Assembly: GCA_027924585.1 (NCBI GenBank) | Contig: BSBM01001026.1 | Coordinates: 2,054,501 to 2,118,500 of the forward strand | Direction: 5' to 3' | DNA from: Larix kaempferi | Taxonomy: Eukaryota > Streptophyta > Pinopsida > Pinales > Pinaceae | DNA: 64,000 nt | In this document: positions 22,801 to 34,274 of the stretch, piece after piece | How positions within the stretch are numbered: position 1 is the stretch's first letter | How the letters are laid out: every line of letters begins with the position of its first letter | Program-made: the position numbers and the translations under genes | The notes under the pieces: model-generated | Databases searched by the model: none | The model's input: the letters and a program-made list of their open reading frames with translations, nothing else | Told to the model about the DNA's origin: nothing

Positions 22801-23444
22801 AAATACATCTCTAAATTGCTTGAATAAGGATGTGCAAATACATCAAGGGAACACTTCTTGCCTATGCGAATGTGGTCCACTATACCAGGTTTCACCGAGA
22901 TGTCTACCGGGATGGTTGGCTCAATATTGGCCAAGTTGCCCTCTGTGTCCATAAGACATGTAAGAATGGGGGAATGAGCGAACGAGTAGATATATGGTGA
23001 AAAGAGGGTGTGGATGTTGTCCTCTATGTATTCCAAAGGAGGAAGAAAAGATGAACTATGGTGGAGATCATCCCACAGACCATCATCAACATTCATAACT
23101 TCCATGATGGACTCGTCTGAATGAAAAGTATGAAGTAAGAGATCAGGTAGAGATGACGTCCATCGTAGAGAACAGGATGGAGAGGCCACTGTTAAATGGT
23201 CCTCTGGTGCTGATTGGATAGCCTCATAAATACGTTCAGCGGGTGAAAGAGGCATTATATCTCCAAGCAAGTGTGTTGTGGCTTCATTCCGTACAAGCCA
23301 AGCATCGATAGAGTGAGATAAAATCTCTGTGGAGATCATGTTCACCGTATAAACATGATTAGGGGGTTCCGCAGCTAGAAAAACACCCATGAGAGATGAA
23401 TCTTTCAAAAGGCCAACCCTCATACTCTCATACTGTTTTGACAT
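22770..23444 (-). pseudogene. Tat-A linker between protease and RT
   Basis: An open stretch of 224 codons between PR and RT with no recognised domain. It includes the phrase EGNLANIEPTIPVDISVKPG. A similar phrase, EGNMANISPVIQIDIAAPGG, occurs at the same place in Tat-N (near 30610), so the linker is conserved within the family. The last codons run past the RT start in another frame, showing a frameshift. Confidence 0.65.
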
Positions 23445-23525
23445 CTATCCAATGGAAGGAATATGGTCACCAAGATGAGTAGTACCGTCTGGTGTACAAA
23501 AATCTAATTGGTCGATAGTAACAAT

Positions 23526-24065
23526 TCATCCTTGGTGGGGGAATTGTACTATGCAGAAGACTGAAGAAGCTACCGCCTGCATGGTGTAAAACCAATTGCG
23601 ACCAAGCAAGAGATTATAATCTAACGGGGCCAAGACCACTTCCACGTTAACGGTTACAGTCTTTTTTCCCAACTCAACTACAAGAGCTTGTAAGAGCCCA
23701 TGAGGTTGAAAGCCACGCCCGTCGAATGCTTTCAACGTGGTAGGAGAACGATTCAATTTGGGGAGCCAATGGCTCTCCAAGATGCAATCAACATGACATA
23801 AGTGGAGGCGCCTTCGTCCAAAAGGGTACGATGGACAATCTTCCCAGCAATGTTCGCGGAAACTTGGAATGCAAGCTGGTGTGAGAGCCTCGATTTAAAG
23901 TTGTCAAGTCGGAACATGATGGTATTCGAGGAATCCAGGTTGACCTCACCGATGGCTGCAAGGAGATTTTTGCGTTGATTAGGACAATTCTACAAAACTT
24001 CCAGGGTAGACATGGCGTAAGGAGCTTGCGCCAAGTCTTCTACGATATTGTAAATTTGTGATGCC
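23526..24065 (-). pseudogene. Tat-A protease (with gag tail)
   Basis: The minus strand continues gag from the Tat-N insertion point (YNIVEDLAQAPYAMS near 24050) into an aspartic protease. The active site is DEGASTYVM near 23800. It is followed by a frame change and then LKAFDGRGFQPHG and LDYNLLLGRNW (23700-23590). DEGAST in place of the usual DSGA/DTGA is shared by Tat-N and Tat-B, so it is a family feature. Protease cuts the polyprotein. Confidence 0.85.
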
Positions 24066-24810
24066 TGTTAACACCCAAAAATTGTTCACTACCTCATCTA
24101 CCTCATTACATGGCTCATTTGTCCATTTTCCTACCATATTTCCCTTAAAAACCCTAAAAATCCCACTAAAAAACCTCCAAAATGCCCAAAATGCCTCCAA
24201 AAGGCCACAAAACCATCAAAAAAGCCTCTAAAAGGCTAAAAAACCCCTTTTTCCTCAAAAAATATCCAAAATTCCTCTAAAATAGCAAAATCCCTCTAAA
24301 AAGGGAATAAAAAATATAAAATAATGAGGAAATGGAGGAAAAAACCCTATACAGCTGCCCTAAACCATATGGTTCCCAAAACCATGGGCCAGCACTCCAC
24401 CACCAAAAAACTATAATAAGGTGATGGAGACCCCTTATTTCATATCCACAATCAAGTATACCCTTACTCTGCCAAAATCTCTCTTGAAACCCTAGCTCAC
24501 CATTGAGCCACTTTCACCTTGAGAGCCCCTTTTGGCCCATTCCCACCATTGGAGAAAGAGAAGGAGCAAGTTGGAGCTTGGAGCAACCCTCTTGGACATT
24601 GCAAGAGCTTCACCAACCTTCACATTGGAGGTAAAATTAATACAAAAACCATTATTTACATTTTGTTGTTTATGTTTCATGCACATGTTTTAGAGTAGTT
24701 TACATTTCTGTTTTAGCATTTTAATTTCCATTTACTGAACTGCTACTAAGGAGTCCATTCTCCTTAGTAGGTGCTCATTTGCACAAGCTAGGGGTAAAAC
24801 CCTAGCCACA
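24066..24810 (+). repeat. Tat-N 5' LTR, 745 bp
   Basis: Starts TGTTAACACCCAAAAATTG and ends CCCTAGCCACA. It matches 33555-34269 closely. The main differences are short deletions in the 3' copy near positions 110 and 180 of the LTR. No coding content. Confidence 0.95.
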
Positions 24811-24814
24811 GTTT

Positions 24815-24824
24815 TGGCGACTCC
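24815..24824 (+). promoter_or_regulatory. Tat-N primer binding site
   Basis: TGGCGACTCC lies four bases after the LTR. The ten bases match the start of the Tat/Ogre-type site (TGGCGACTCC...). Tat-B has a longer match, CGGCGACTCCGCTGGGGA. Confidence 0.75.
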
Positions 24825-26369
24825 CTTAGGTTTGAATTTCTGGTTACGATTTTTAAATATTTTTTATGTTCGGCTGTCCCTTTCGACCACTGTATACCGC
24901 ATTTTTTCCCCCCATAGTCGCTTGCCGACCACGTCTTTCAGGCACTTACCTGCGACCCAACCGTGGCTCTCAGACTGTTTCCAGCGACCTGCCGTCCATT
25001 TTCAGTCTGTTACGTGCGATCCGGCCATGGCTATTAGCCTGTTTGGGATGGTCTGATTGCGGCTATTACCCTCTTTTCTACATCCCACCTGCGGCTTTCG
25101 GCCAGTTTCCTGCAACCCGCCGGTGCCTTTTGGCGTTTTTCCTGCGTCTCGCCTACGGCATTCGGCCAGTTTTCCGCAACCCGCCGGCGTCTTTCCTGCG
25201 TCCCGCCTGCGGATTTCGGCCAGTTTTCTGCAACCTGTCTGCGCCTTTCGGCGTTTTTCATGTGTCCTGACTGCGTTTTTCAGCCTAGAACCCGCAACCC
25301 ACCTGCGACTGTTCATCTATTTTCCGCGGTCCGACCGCCCAGATTTGCCAAAAACCCGCGGTCTGATTTCTGCAAAATTTTCCCTGTTTTGAACCCAGCC
25401 CCTTTGCTGCACTATTTTCTGCCCTAGTACAGCTATCTGTCCTACTTGCAGCCACCCTTCCTTACAGCCTTTCCTGCATTTTTATTTCTGTTTCATTTAC
25501 AGAATCATTTTTTACATTTTCAGCACTTTAAATTGAAAAAAGAAAATTGTGCATTTTAAAAGTTCATTTCTGTACTGTTATTGCTAGATAGAAAGTTGCC
25601 CTCCCTAGTGGCACTTTCTACTTGGGTTCATCATCACCTCATGAGCACACACTCTGTCACATAATTCAAGTGAGCCTTAAAAACTACTTAACTCAACCAA
25701 TATTCTAACCCCACTTGGGGAACACAAAAGAATCTTTGTAGTTAGGTAGGATCGGGGGGATAGGCTTCCAATAACACCCCTCGGTTACTTACACTTGAGA
25801 CATAGATGTTGTCCAATTAGGGAACCAAAATCCCCTAGTACTTTTTGGCACGGTCACAACCAGTTTACCAGAGGGCCTCTCCCCTAGGAGGGTTGAAGTC
25901 GCAAGACTGGTTCCGGAGGCCTGAGTGGAATACTGCACTCCATTCAGTAACCGAAGGGCTACCTTTCGCAGTTCTCGAGATATCCTTGTATAGGGGTATT
26001 GCGGTAAAAGGACCAAACGGAAGATTCACCTTTCTGGACGTTTCATGAATGGGGTATCTTAGTTGCCATTCTTCTAGGATTGACTACCCGGTGTCCCTCC
26101 TGGTAGGGGGACATCTTAGCCACTTGGCTTTCCTATTCATATTGTCTGACCTGGATTTCATCACCTTGCAAAGGATATGTCTAGTTGAGTCAGAATACTT
26201 TTAGTTAGGTGTTTGCATGCTCCCTTACCTCCCTTTGGTCTAGTGAGTTCACCATTTTTTTTATTTTTAGGAAACCTGCTACTTGTTGGTATTCTGACCA
26301 TTTCGTTGGTACTCCACCTATTGTAGCACAGCTGTTACAGTGGGTGTTTTGAGTTGGTTGTTGGCCTGA
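24825..26369 (+). other. Tat-N leader, non-coding
   Basis: About 1.5 kb between the primer site and gag. Its first third (24860-25340) is GC-rich and repetitive; the rest shows no coding pattern. Long leaders are common in Tat elements. The overlapping open frames on both strands here come from the repeats. Confidence 0.6.
25089..25271 (+). repeat. Tandem repeat in Tat-N leader, three units of 53-64 bp
   Basis: Each unit reads about TGCGGCTTTCGGCCAGTTT, then CCTGCAACCCGCC, a CTTTTGGCG part, and CCTGCGTCCCGCC. Units start near 25089, 25153 and 25206. Related, more decayed units continue on both sides (24900-25340). The middle unit lacks about 11 bp. Confidence 0.8.
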
Positions 26370-29300
26370 GTGCCTTGTTTTTTTAGCTCTCCTTCTGCAC
26401 ACTTGGTTGCATTATGGTTTTTGAGCTATTTTTTACTCACCTCAACCCATAGAGATTCGACACCATCTGTCACCATTGAGTCCCCGAGACATTCTCGGTG
26501 CCTCAGGGGTGAGCCCCCACAACACGGTTCACTTGACACCACCCGTCATCGCCACAGATCATCATCACTTGATACCACTTATCACAGATCTAGAGCCTTG
26601 TCACTTGACTCCACTCATCAACGGCATAGGACTCCGTCACCAGATATTGACGCCCCTTACTTTACCTCCGATTCTGAAGAAGAGTCTGATAACCCCATTT
26701 ACACTGCCCCTACTAGCCCCATGGCTGGAGTGACTTCCACTCCTTTCTTGGTAGGGACCATTGGTGGCCCATCCACCACTACACCAGTTACTACTCCTGC
26801 TGTGGGTATGACCTCAATGGGGCCCACATCTACTGTTCCCCTCACTGCACCTATTCCCGCAGCTGGAATACCTATACCCACTCCATCAGTGGCTCACACT
26901 ACCCATGGTGGTGCAGGACCATCCTATACCACCTTAGTTCTCCCACTTGGGGGCAACATCCCAAACCTTGTCCCTCCACTTGGGGGCATTGGCCCCAACT
27001 TGGTCCAACCCACTACTGTGTCACATCCTTCTTCCAGTCTGTCATTCATGGCTAGCCTCAACCTACCTGACCTAGACAGACTGACCAATGACCCTATCTG
27101 ACAAGACCCTGCGTGGCATCACATGCCCACCAAGCTCCCCTATGACATCCCTAAGTTCAAGGGCAAGGCAGGTGAGGACCCACAAAACCATATCATGTCC
27201 TTCCATCTATGGTGTTCCTCCAACTCCATAGTGGACAACTCTATTCGCCTCCGTCTGTTACAGCGCACCTTCACTGGCTCTGCAGCCAAGTGGTATAGTG
27301 AGCAACCCCACGGGACCCATGCCACCTTTGCTTCCCTTGCCTCGACCTTCCTGCATATCTTCCAGTTACCTGTCCGCTATGACGCGGGCGTTGAGATCCT
27401 CCTCTCTTGTAGACAAAACACGGCTACCCACATCACGGACCACATTCATGAGTGGCGTCGACGTCATAGCTTATGCAAGATCAAATTAGATGACCGTATC
27501 TTCCTAGATTGGTTCCTCAAGTCCCTTCTCCCTGTCATTGCTAAGGATATGGCATCAGAAAGACCCCAGTCTGAAGAAGAGGCCATCCTTAAGGCCCAAC
27601 AATTCGACCTCATTTACGCCCAGTCAGGTTATCTCTATACCATTATACCTGACACCCCTCGCGGAGATTCCTCCCAGCATGATGCGCTGGGGGCATCCCA
27701 CGCTGTAGACGGCATCATTAGCCGTGTTTCTTCGCATCCCCAACCATTTTCCATAGCACGTCCTACCCCTGGCCCCGACCTTTCATGGGATACCTCACAG
27801 TCTAGAGAAACCAACTCATATGCTCCCATGACACATCACCACCATTCTCATGGACCCTCATGTCCACCTCAATGCTTTGGTCATGCGACTTCCGCTTACA
27901 CCCCCCCAGTCGCACCTCAGCCCTACTACCACCAGCAGGCTGCACCAGCTCCTGCGCCTTCAAAAGCCCAACCCGCTTATTACCCACCACAGGCAACCCC
28001 TGCGGCAAACCCACAACCCGCTCCGCATCCATATCAGCAACCTCCTCAAGCTGCTGCACCTGCGCAGCCTCCACCTACATATCATCCACCGCAGCCTGCT
28101 CCAGCACCTGCGAAACCTCAGAACCCACCTGCTTCCCAAGGGAAAGTCTACGCCCAACACCATCCGCAACAAAACCAAAACAACCAATGCAACTAGGGCC
28201 AACAAAACCGTGGCAAGGGCCGTAATCGTGGGAACAACCAGCCTACAGACCAAGCTGGTCAACCTCCTAATCCCCCCGACAATAATAATGCGGCCCCTGC
28301 TAACCAAAACCCTGATCGCCCACCCAAGCAGGCTAAAAACCCCAATTTGCGAACAAACCATCCTTGTTCTATTTTCGGGGTCTATGGCCACTACACACAT
28401 GCTTTCCCACACTTGGAGCGAGCTCGACAACTTTGGGTTGATGATGCCCATCGCCAAGGGCATGCGGCTCCTCAATCACCACCCAACCCCCCACAACCTT
28501 AGCAGCCACCTTTGGTGCTGCAAAACCCCTTACCAAACCAAGGCGTAGTGAACACTCAGCCGTTGGCTCCCCCTCAAGCCAATGTGCAACCCCAACAACA
28601 AATCACTTACGCTACTCCTGATCAACCCATGTTCGACTCAGGGACCCACCACTTATTGATGATGTCATTCACCGATGTCAACCTTCAAACCCGTCGGAAC
28701 CAATATGGCTCCACCTCTGAAGCCCCTCCCACTGATAAACCTACTACCGCTCATCCCACTGATCAAGCGTTACATATACCTCCGCCTCCACTAGACGGCG
28801 CTCCCAAAGCACCTCGTTTCCCACTTCGTCGTATCAATAATAACCCCAATGCGCGGGCTGTGTCAAACTACAACATTGTCGATTACTTAGCCCAATATCC
28901 CGCAGCCATGTCTGCATTAGAAGTCTTGAAAAACTGCCCTTCCCAACACAAGACTCTACTATCCGCCATTGGGGCGATTGACCCAAATGATTCGAATTTG
29001 ATGGCATTTGATTTGGACCAGTCCGAACCACGCCCACCTTCCTCCTTAGCATTCCAAGTTTTTGTTTCCATTCGGAATCTTGTCATCCATCGATGCATCA
29101 TCGATGAAGGTGCCTCCACATGCGTTAAGTCTACATTCATATGGCAGAAGTTGGGATCCCCTACTCTCTAGCAGTCCACCACTGCATTACGCGCCTACAA
29201 TGGTCGGTCGGCCCAGCCCCAAGGCCTCCTACCCAATGTCCCCGTCCAGTTAGGTGGTAAAACCGTACTCATTGACATCGAGTTAATCAATGCCCAACTG

Positions 29301-30977
29301 GATTATAACGTTTTACTTGGCCGCAGCTACATGTATGCCATGCGGGCGGTTGCCTCTTCCATTTTTCGCACCATGATGTTCCCCCATGGGGGACGCATGG
29401 TCAAGGTTGACCAACTCACCTACTATGATCCCAATGCTCCTGCGGCACCCGAAAATGTTCTCCCCATGGTTGAGCAACCTGTTTCTAGTACAACCACCTC
29501 GTTTGTTTCTTCTACGGGACCCAGAGTTTACTCAAACGCACCAATGACCTCCACCTTCCAATCCATTCCTCCCCCGTCATCTACGCCCGAAGTGTCTGAC
29601 TTATGTACCCTGTCCCACGATAACCAAACACCTAACAATCAACCACCCTTGTTGCCTAAACCACCATTGGTACCTAGCCACATTGGTGTTACACCTATCC
29701 ATACAATCCCCTTCCTAGTCCCTCCATCGGGAGTAGTAAGCGCCCCGGTTATGGCTACCCTTAGCCTCCCTGGGTTAACCTTGGGATTACCCGTCTGGTA
29801 CCTTTCACCTCTCGTTCCCCCGCCGACACCAAGCGTCGTCCTCCAACCGGTGCAACCCATGGCTACTACCACTCAGCCACCCCCTGGTGTCACTACCCCT
29901 TCATCCTCCACGAATCCCCCTCCTACCCCCAAATCCACTCGGGGCAGAGGACCCCAACCTTACACTGCTGTACCACCTCCCAAGACAGTAAAAAACCCCC
30001 CCGTGTTTCATGCTCCTCTCAAATGCTCGTTATGTGATGAGTTAGGTCACCCGACTCATCAATGTCCTCAGTTATCGGCATTACAGGAACACATGCAGAT
30101 GCTCAACGACGACCCCAACATCCCTACCGTCAAACTTGACCCCACCCCCAAGCCTAAAGATAAATCCCTGCATACCAACCACCCCTATGCGATATGCGGT
30201 GTTTACGAGCATTACTCACATCACTATCCCGATCTCCCCGATTACAGAGCAGCTCTCTATGAGATGAACAATCTGGATCTTGAGACGGCATCACCCACCA
30301 TTGAAGAGATTCACCCCTCGATCTCATCCCCATCCAGGGAGGTCAACACCATTTACATGATCTCTTCAACTACCATTCCCTCGTCAATCGATTTGACGGC
30401 CCAAACTTTCTGTACTGATGAGGAGATTCTTGAGGCACTCACTGCCCCGGAGTATCCCTGGGATGACATGCACCATCGTTTGTATTTCCTCCCAGAAGCA
30501 TCTTCCTCTAGCACCGCTACTCAATTTGCGGTTGAATCCAAAGTCTTCCTTCCTACCAAGGTTGACTGGTTTAAGGACCCTATTCCTGCTCCGGATGCCA
30601 TTGAGGAAGGTAACATGGCCAATATTTCACCCGTCATCCAAATTGACATCGCTGCACCAGGAGGTACACCTGAACTCATAACTTTAGGAGCCTCCTGCAG
30701 TGAGCAAGAGATTGAGGAATATAAAAAACTTTTCCCAGAATTCCTTGATGTCTTTTCCTGGTCCTATATCGAAATTCCTGGTCTCGACCCCGCCATTATA
30801 GAGCACCACATTGACACAATAGATTACCTAGACCCTGGGATAGGGGGCATGATCAATCATTTTGACCCTACCCCATCACATTTATCTCAGCATGTCAATG
30901 AACCCATCGTTCAAACCAACACATATGTGATCCACAATCACAAACCCTATGCACATAGCATGGGGGCAGGTCATTAA
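26370..30977 (+). pseudogene. Tat-N gag-protease polyprotein
   Basis: One frame of 1535 codons with four stops (27099, 28194, about 28500, 29169) and no frameshift seen. The N-terminal part has three 12-residue repeats (SLDTTRHRHRSS type, 26530-26640). Gag core: LPYDIPKFKGKAGEDP, RLLQRTFTGSAAKWY, FLDWFLKSLLP. A Pro/Gln-rich stretch and a degenerate zinc knuckle follow (CSIFGVYGHYTHAFP, two Cys lost). Protease: IIDEGASTCV and LDYNVLLGRSY (29100-29330). Beyond it lies an intact knuckle CSLCDELGHPTHQC (about 30025) and a third degenerate one. It ends shortly after FSWSYIEIPGLDPAIIEHH, the RT entry motif. RT itself is missing. The true start could be further downstream than 26370. Confidence 0.88.
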
Positions 30978-31139
30978 CCCTACTCACTTTTTCACATTTG
31001 TGATCTCAACCATTTTTGAGGTCACGTGTCACTTGTATGTTTGATTCGATTTGATACGCATAGTTCTTTCCTTTGACCATTTCAGAGTCCTTATGACCTC
31101 CGTTTTTTGCACCACTTGCACTGCCGGATTCATTTTTCC

Positions 31140-31525
31140 GCGCTCGTGTTGATACTTGAGATCATTTCTCACTCTCACCAGGACCAATATCAACATTGTG
31201 TCCCGACATCTTGTCGCCCCGATTTGCATGCCACATTGACCGTAGCCCATTTTTGATATACCTTATATCATCGAATTCATTTTTTCGAGCCGGTGATGAT
31301 GCTTGAGATCATTTCTCGCTCTCACTCCCAGATTTTTTGGGTATTTTTCCCAAAACACCCCCGTCGCCTCGATTTGCGTGCCACATCGACCGTTATCCGT
31401 TTTCGAGCTCATGATGATGCTTGAGATCATTTCTCGCTCTCACTTGGTACAGTTTCAACATTGTGTCCCGACACCTTGCTGCCTCAGTTTGCGTGCCACA
31501 TCGACCGCCATCAGATTGTTCCACA
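31140..31525 (+). repeat. Tandem repeat, three units of about 115-145 bp
   Basis: Each unit contains GATGCTTGAGATCATTTCTC and GCTCTCAC, then a variable middle, then TTGCGTGCCACATCGACCG. Units start near 31148, 31295 and 31412. Within-unit insertions explain the uneven spacing. Confidence 0.85.
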
Positions 31526-32005
31526 CTTTTACATGAGCCATTCACTCCTGTCATATTGCAAATGTTTCGTTATTTTTCCACCATTCCATTCACCCCGCAA
31601 GGAGGCCCACCAGTGTTCCCCCCCACCCTTGTTCTTGGTCATCATACATGTTCCTTGATTGAACACTTCCTCCTTGCATGGCCATTCCTTTTGTTCAGTA
31701 TAATTTTATCCCTTTTTCGGGCTAGACAAGTCCTTTACGAAAAAGGCACTTAGAGAGTTTCTGTTAAGCTCTTTTCTGACTCCTAAAACAATGAAAAGAT
31801 CGCCGAGCAATCTTGCTTCCTTTCATGCTCATTAAAGTACCTGAAAGGGCGTCTATCTGGTATAAGTTTAACCCTTTTCCGGAAATGGTAGACTAATTAC
31901 GAAAAAAGAATACTCTAGTCACACCGGCTAGAAGAGTTCTTCATTGCATCCTTTTATGCTTCTTTGGGCCTTGGAGACTAACACACGAAAAAGAAACCCC
32001 TTGGA

Positions 32006-32200
32006 GTCTTCTTATCGCTTTTAGACTCTCTAAAATTGAAAGCAACCATGAGCACGAACTGTCCTGGGCTCGTAAAATCCACACGACAGTACCATTCCAT
32101 TACTTCAGAGTCTTCTTATCGCTTTCAGACTCCTTAAAATTAAAAGCAACCACGAGCATGAACTGTCCTGGGCTTATTTCAATCCACACGATAGTACCAT
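32006..32200 (+). repeat. Tandem repeat, two units of about 100 bp
   Basis: The unit starts GAGTCTTCTTATCGCTTT, contains GAACTGTCCTGGGCT and ends with AGTACCATT. Units start near 32006 and 32107 and differ at several positions. Confidence 0.85.
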
Positions 32201-33204
32201 TTTACACACACTTCTTCTAGTTCCTTAACCCATGAAGAAGTCATCCCGTGCCTCCTGGCACTATGATCAGTCATCTCGGCAGCACCCCCAATCAAGTCTC
32301 CTTTGTTCATAGTATTCTGCAGTCTCCTGCCATTTTAGCCCAGCTTGAGTCTCCCTCAACCCAGTCCCCTTCCCAGATCCAATACAGCTATGATCCCTTT
32401 CCCATCAGCCAGTTTCATATGCTACCCGATCATCCCCATTATCATACTCTGAACAAAGGAAGTTTGAGTCCACCCACTCTACTTCCCTAGTTGTCCCCCC
32501 TAGTTTGTCAGTCCTACCACCAGTACTATCACATTTCGTTTCTCCACCTCGTGCTCCTGTCAAGGAGACATCATTTCCTTGATAGTTGCAGGTCTCCCTC
32601 TGTCGACGATATCCCCTCTATTCTAGAGTATAGACCCAGAGGCCCCTACGCCTTGGACCCATCACCATCAGTGGTGGGTGCCTACGGACTATTTTGGGAG
32701 GAGTCATCATCGCCTCTCTGAATGGTTGTTTCTCACATGCTCGACTTCAACACCTTGATCGCATCGCTGAGAATCACGCAGGATTTACATCCCTACCATT
32801 ATTTGTCGAAGACCTCGGATTTCCCCCGACTCTAGCACATTGGTGAGTCACTTCAGAACACCCAGTTATATGTTCCCATGGATGTCCGGGTTGTGTTGGC
32901 GATTGTATTCGGAAGCCATCCAGTTACATGCTTCCTTGAGTACCCAGTTCAGTCCCAGATCAGTTCCAGTTCAGTGTACCATTGCGAGTGTACCCCTTGT
33001 CACTCTGATCCAGCAGCTCATCAGTTCCTTTGGTACCACATTTAGTAGCACTGTTGTCATTCCAGTGAATCAGTTCTTCAGCTCAGACATGGTCAGCCCA
33101 GCAGTATGTCCCAGATTTGTGTCCCCTCTGGACTCTTATGATGTACACAGTGGTTCTCTATGTATCTTACAGGTCTCTCTTTTCGGGCCTCACAGTTCTT
33201 TTTA

Positions 33205-33420
33205 TGTATCTTGATACGAGCATGGGTATGCCCGCCTCGTCCATATATTGAGATTCTGCCTCATTCAGTATTTGAGGTCATGTATACTTCAGGTCCCCAT
33301 TTTTTGGACCCCATTGTTATTATTATGTTATATCCTGATACGAGCATGGGAATGCCCGTCTCGTCCATATGATCAGCTGATTCCTCACCCATTATTGAGG
33401 TTATGTACTTTTAGTTCTTG
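33205..33420 (+). repeat. Tandem repeat, two units of about 125 bp
   Basis: The shared phrase is GATACGAGCATGGG(T/A)ATGCCC, then CTCGTCCATAT, followed by a TTGAGGT(C/T)ATGTA element. Units start near 33211 and 33337. Confidence 0.75.
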
Positions 33421-33543
33421 CAGTTTGTTCGGGATCGTTGTTCCGGGCTTCAGTTTGTTTCTTCTCTTCTCCATACCCCAGGAAAACCATAAATGACTTA
33501 TGATGTCCATCGGCCATACGATGAGCTCCTGCCCTCACACATC

Positions 33544-33554
33544 AGGGGGCAATC
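33544..33554 (+). promoter_or_regulatory. Tat-N polypurine tract
   Basis: AGGGGGCAATC lies directly before the 3' LTR. It resembles the Tat-A tract GGGGGGCATTC. Confidence 0.75.
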
Positions 33555-34269
33555 TGTTAACACCCAAAAAGTGTTCACTACCTCATCTACCTCATTACAT
33601 GGCTCATTTGTCCATTTTCCTACCATATTTCCTTTAAAAACCCTAAAAATCCCACTAAAAAGCCTCCAAAAGGCCACAAAACCATCAAAAAAGCCTCTAA
33701 AAGGCTAAAAAACCCCTTTTTCCTCCAAAATTCCTCTAAAATAGCAAAATCCCTCTAAAAAGGGAATAAAAAATATAAAATAATGAGGAAATGGAGGAAA
33801 AAACCCTATACAACTGCCCTAAACCATATGGTTCCCAAAACCATGGGCTGGCACTCCACCACCAAAAAACTATAACTAGGTGATGGAGACCCCTTATTTC
33901 ATATCCACAATCAAGTATACCCTTATTCTGCCAAAATCTCTCTTGAAACCCTAGCTCACCATTGAGCCACTTTCACCTTGAGAGCCCCTTTTGGCCCATT
34001 CCCACCATTGGAGAAAGAGAAGGAGCAAGTTGGAGCTTGGAGCAACCCTCTTGGACATTACAAGAGCTTCACCAACCTTCACATTGGAGGTAAAATTAAT
34101 ACAAAAACCATTATTTACATTTTGTTGTTTATGTTTCATGCACATGTTTTAGAGTAGTTTACATTTCTGTTTTAGCATTTTAATTTCCATTTACTGAACT
34201 GCTACTAAGGAGTCCATTCTCCTTAGTAGGTGCTCATTTGCACAAGCTAGGGGTAAAACCCTAGCCACA
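33555..34269 (+). repeat. Tat-N 3' LTR, 715 bp
   Basis: Same start and end as the 5' LTR (24066-24810). It is followed by CTGCC, the right copy of the target duplication. After it, the minus strand resumes Tat-A gag. Confidence 0.95.
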
Positions 34270-34274
34270 CTGCC

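Larger units (their letters stand above)
30978..33554 (+). other. Tat-N 3' region replacing RT-INT, non-coding
   Basis: About 2.6 kb between the gag-PR stop and the 3' LTR. No RT, integrase, second RNase H or antisense PMD gene was recognised. It holds three sets of tandem repeats (listed). Open frames up to about 125 codons exist on the plus strand but have no recognised motif. Confidence 0.65.
24066..34269 (+). mobile_element. Tat-N: complete non-autonomous Tat-like LTR element
   Basis: It is bounded by two LTRs of 745 and 715 bp, both TGTTAACACCC...CTAGCCACA. Flanks are ATGCC on the left and CTGCC on the right, a five-base target duplication with one mismatch. Inside are a primer site, a leader with repeats, one gag-protease frame (26370-30977), a 2.6-kb non-coding tail with tandem repeats, and a polypurine tract. 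RT, RNase H and integrase are absent. It sits in Tat-A gag in the opposite orientation. Confidence 0.93.

Noticed and set aside
25002-25316. Overlapping open frames on both strands with Arg/Lys or Pro-rich products
   Set aside because: They are shadows of the GC-rich tandem repeat; no start context or homologue.
27850-28548. 232-codon plus-strand frame and its minus-strand partners
   Set aside because: Shifted readings of the Pro/Gln-rich part of Tat-N gag, which is continuous in another frame.
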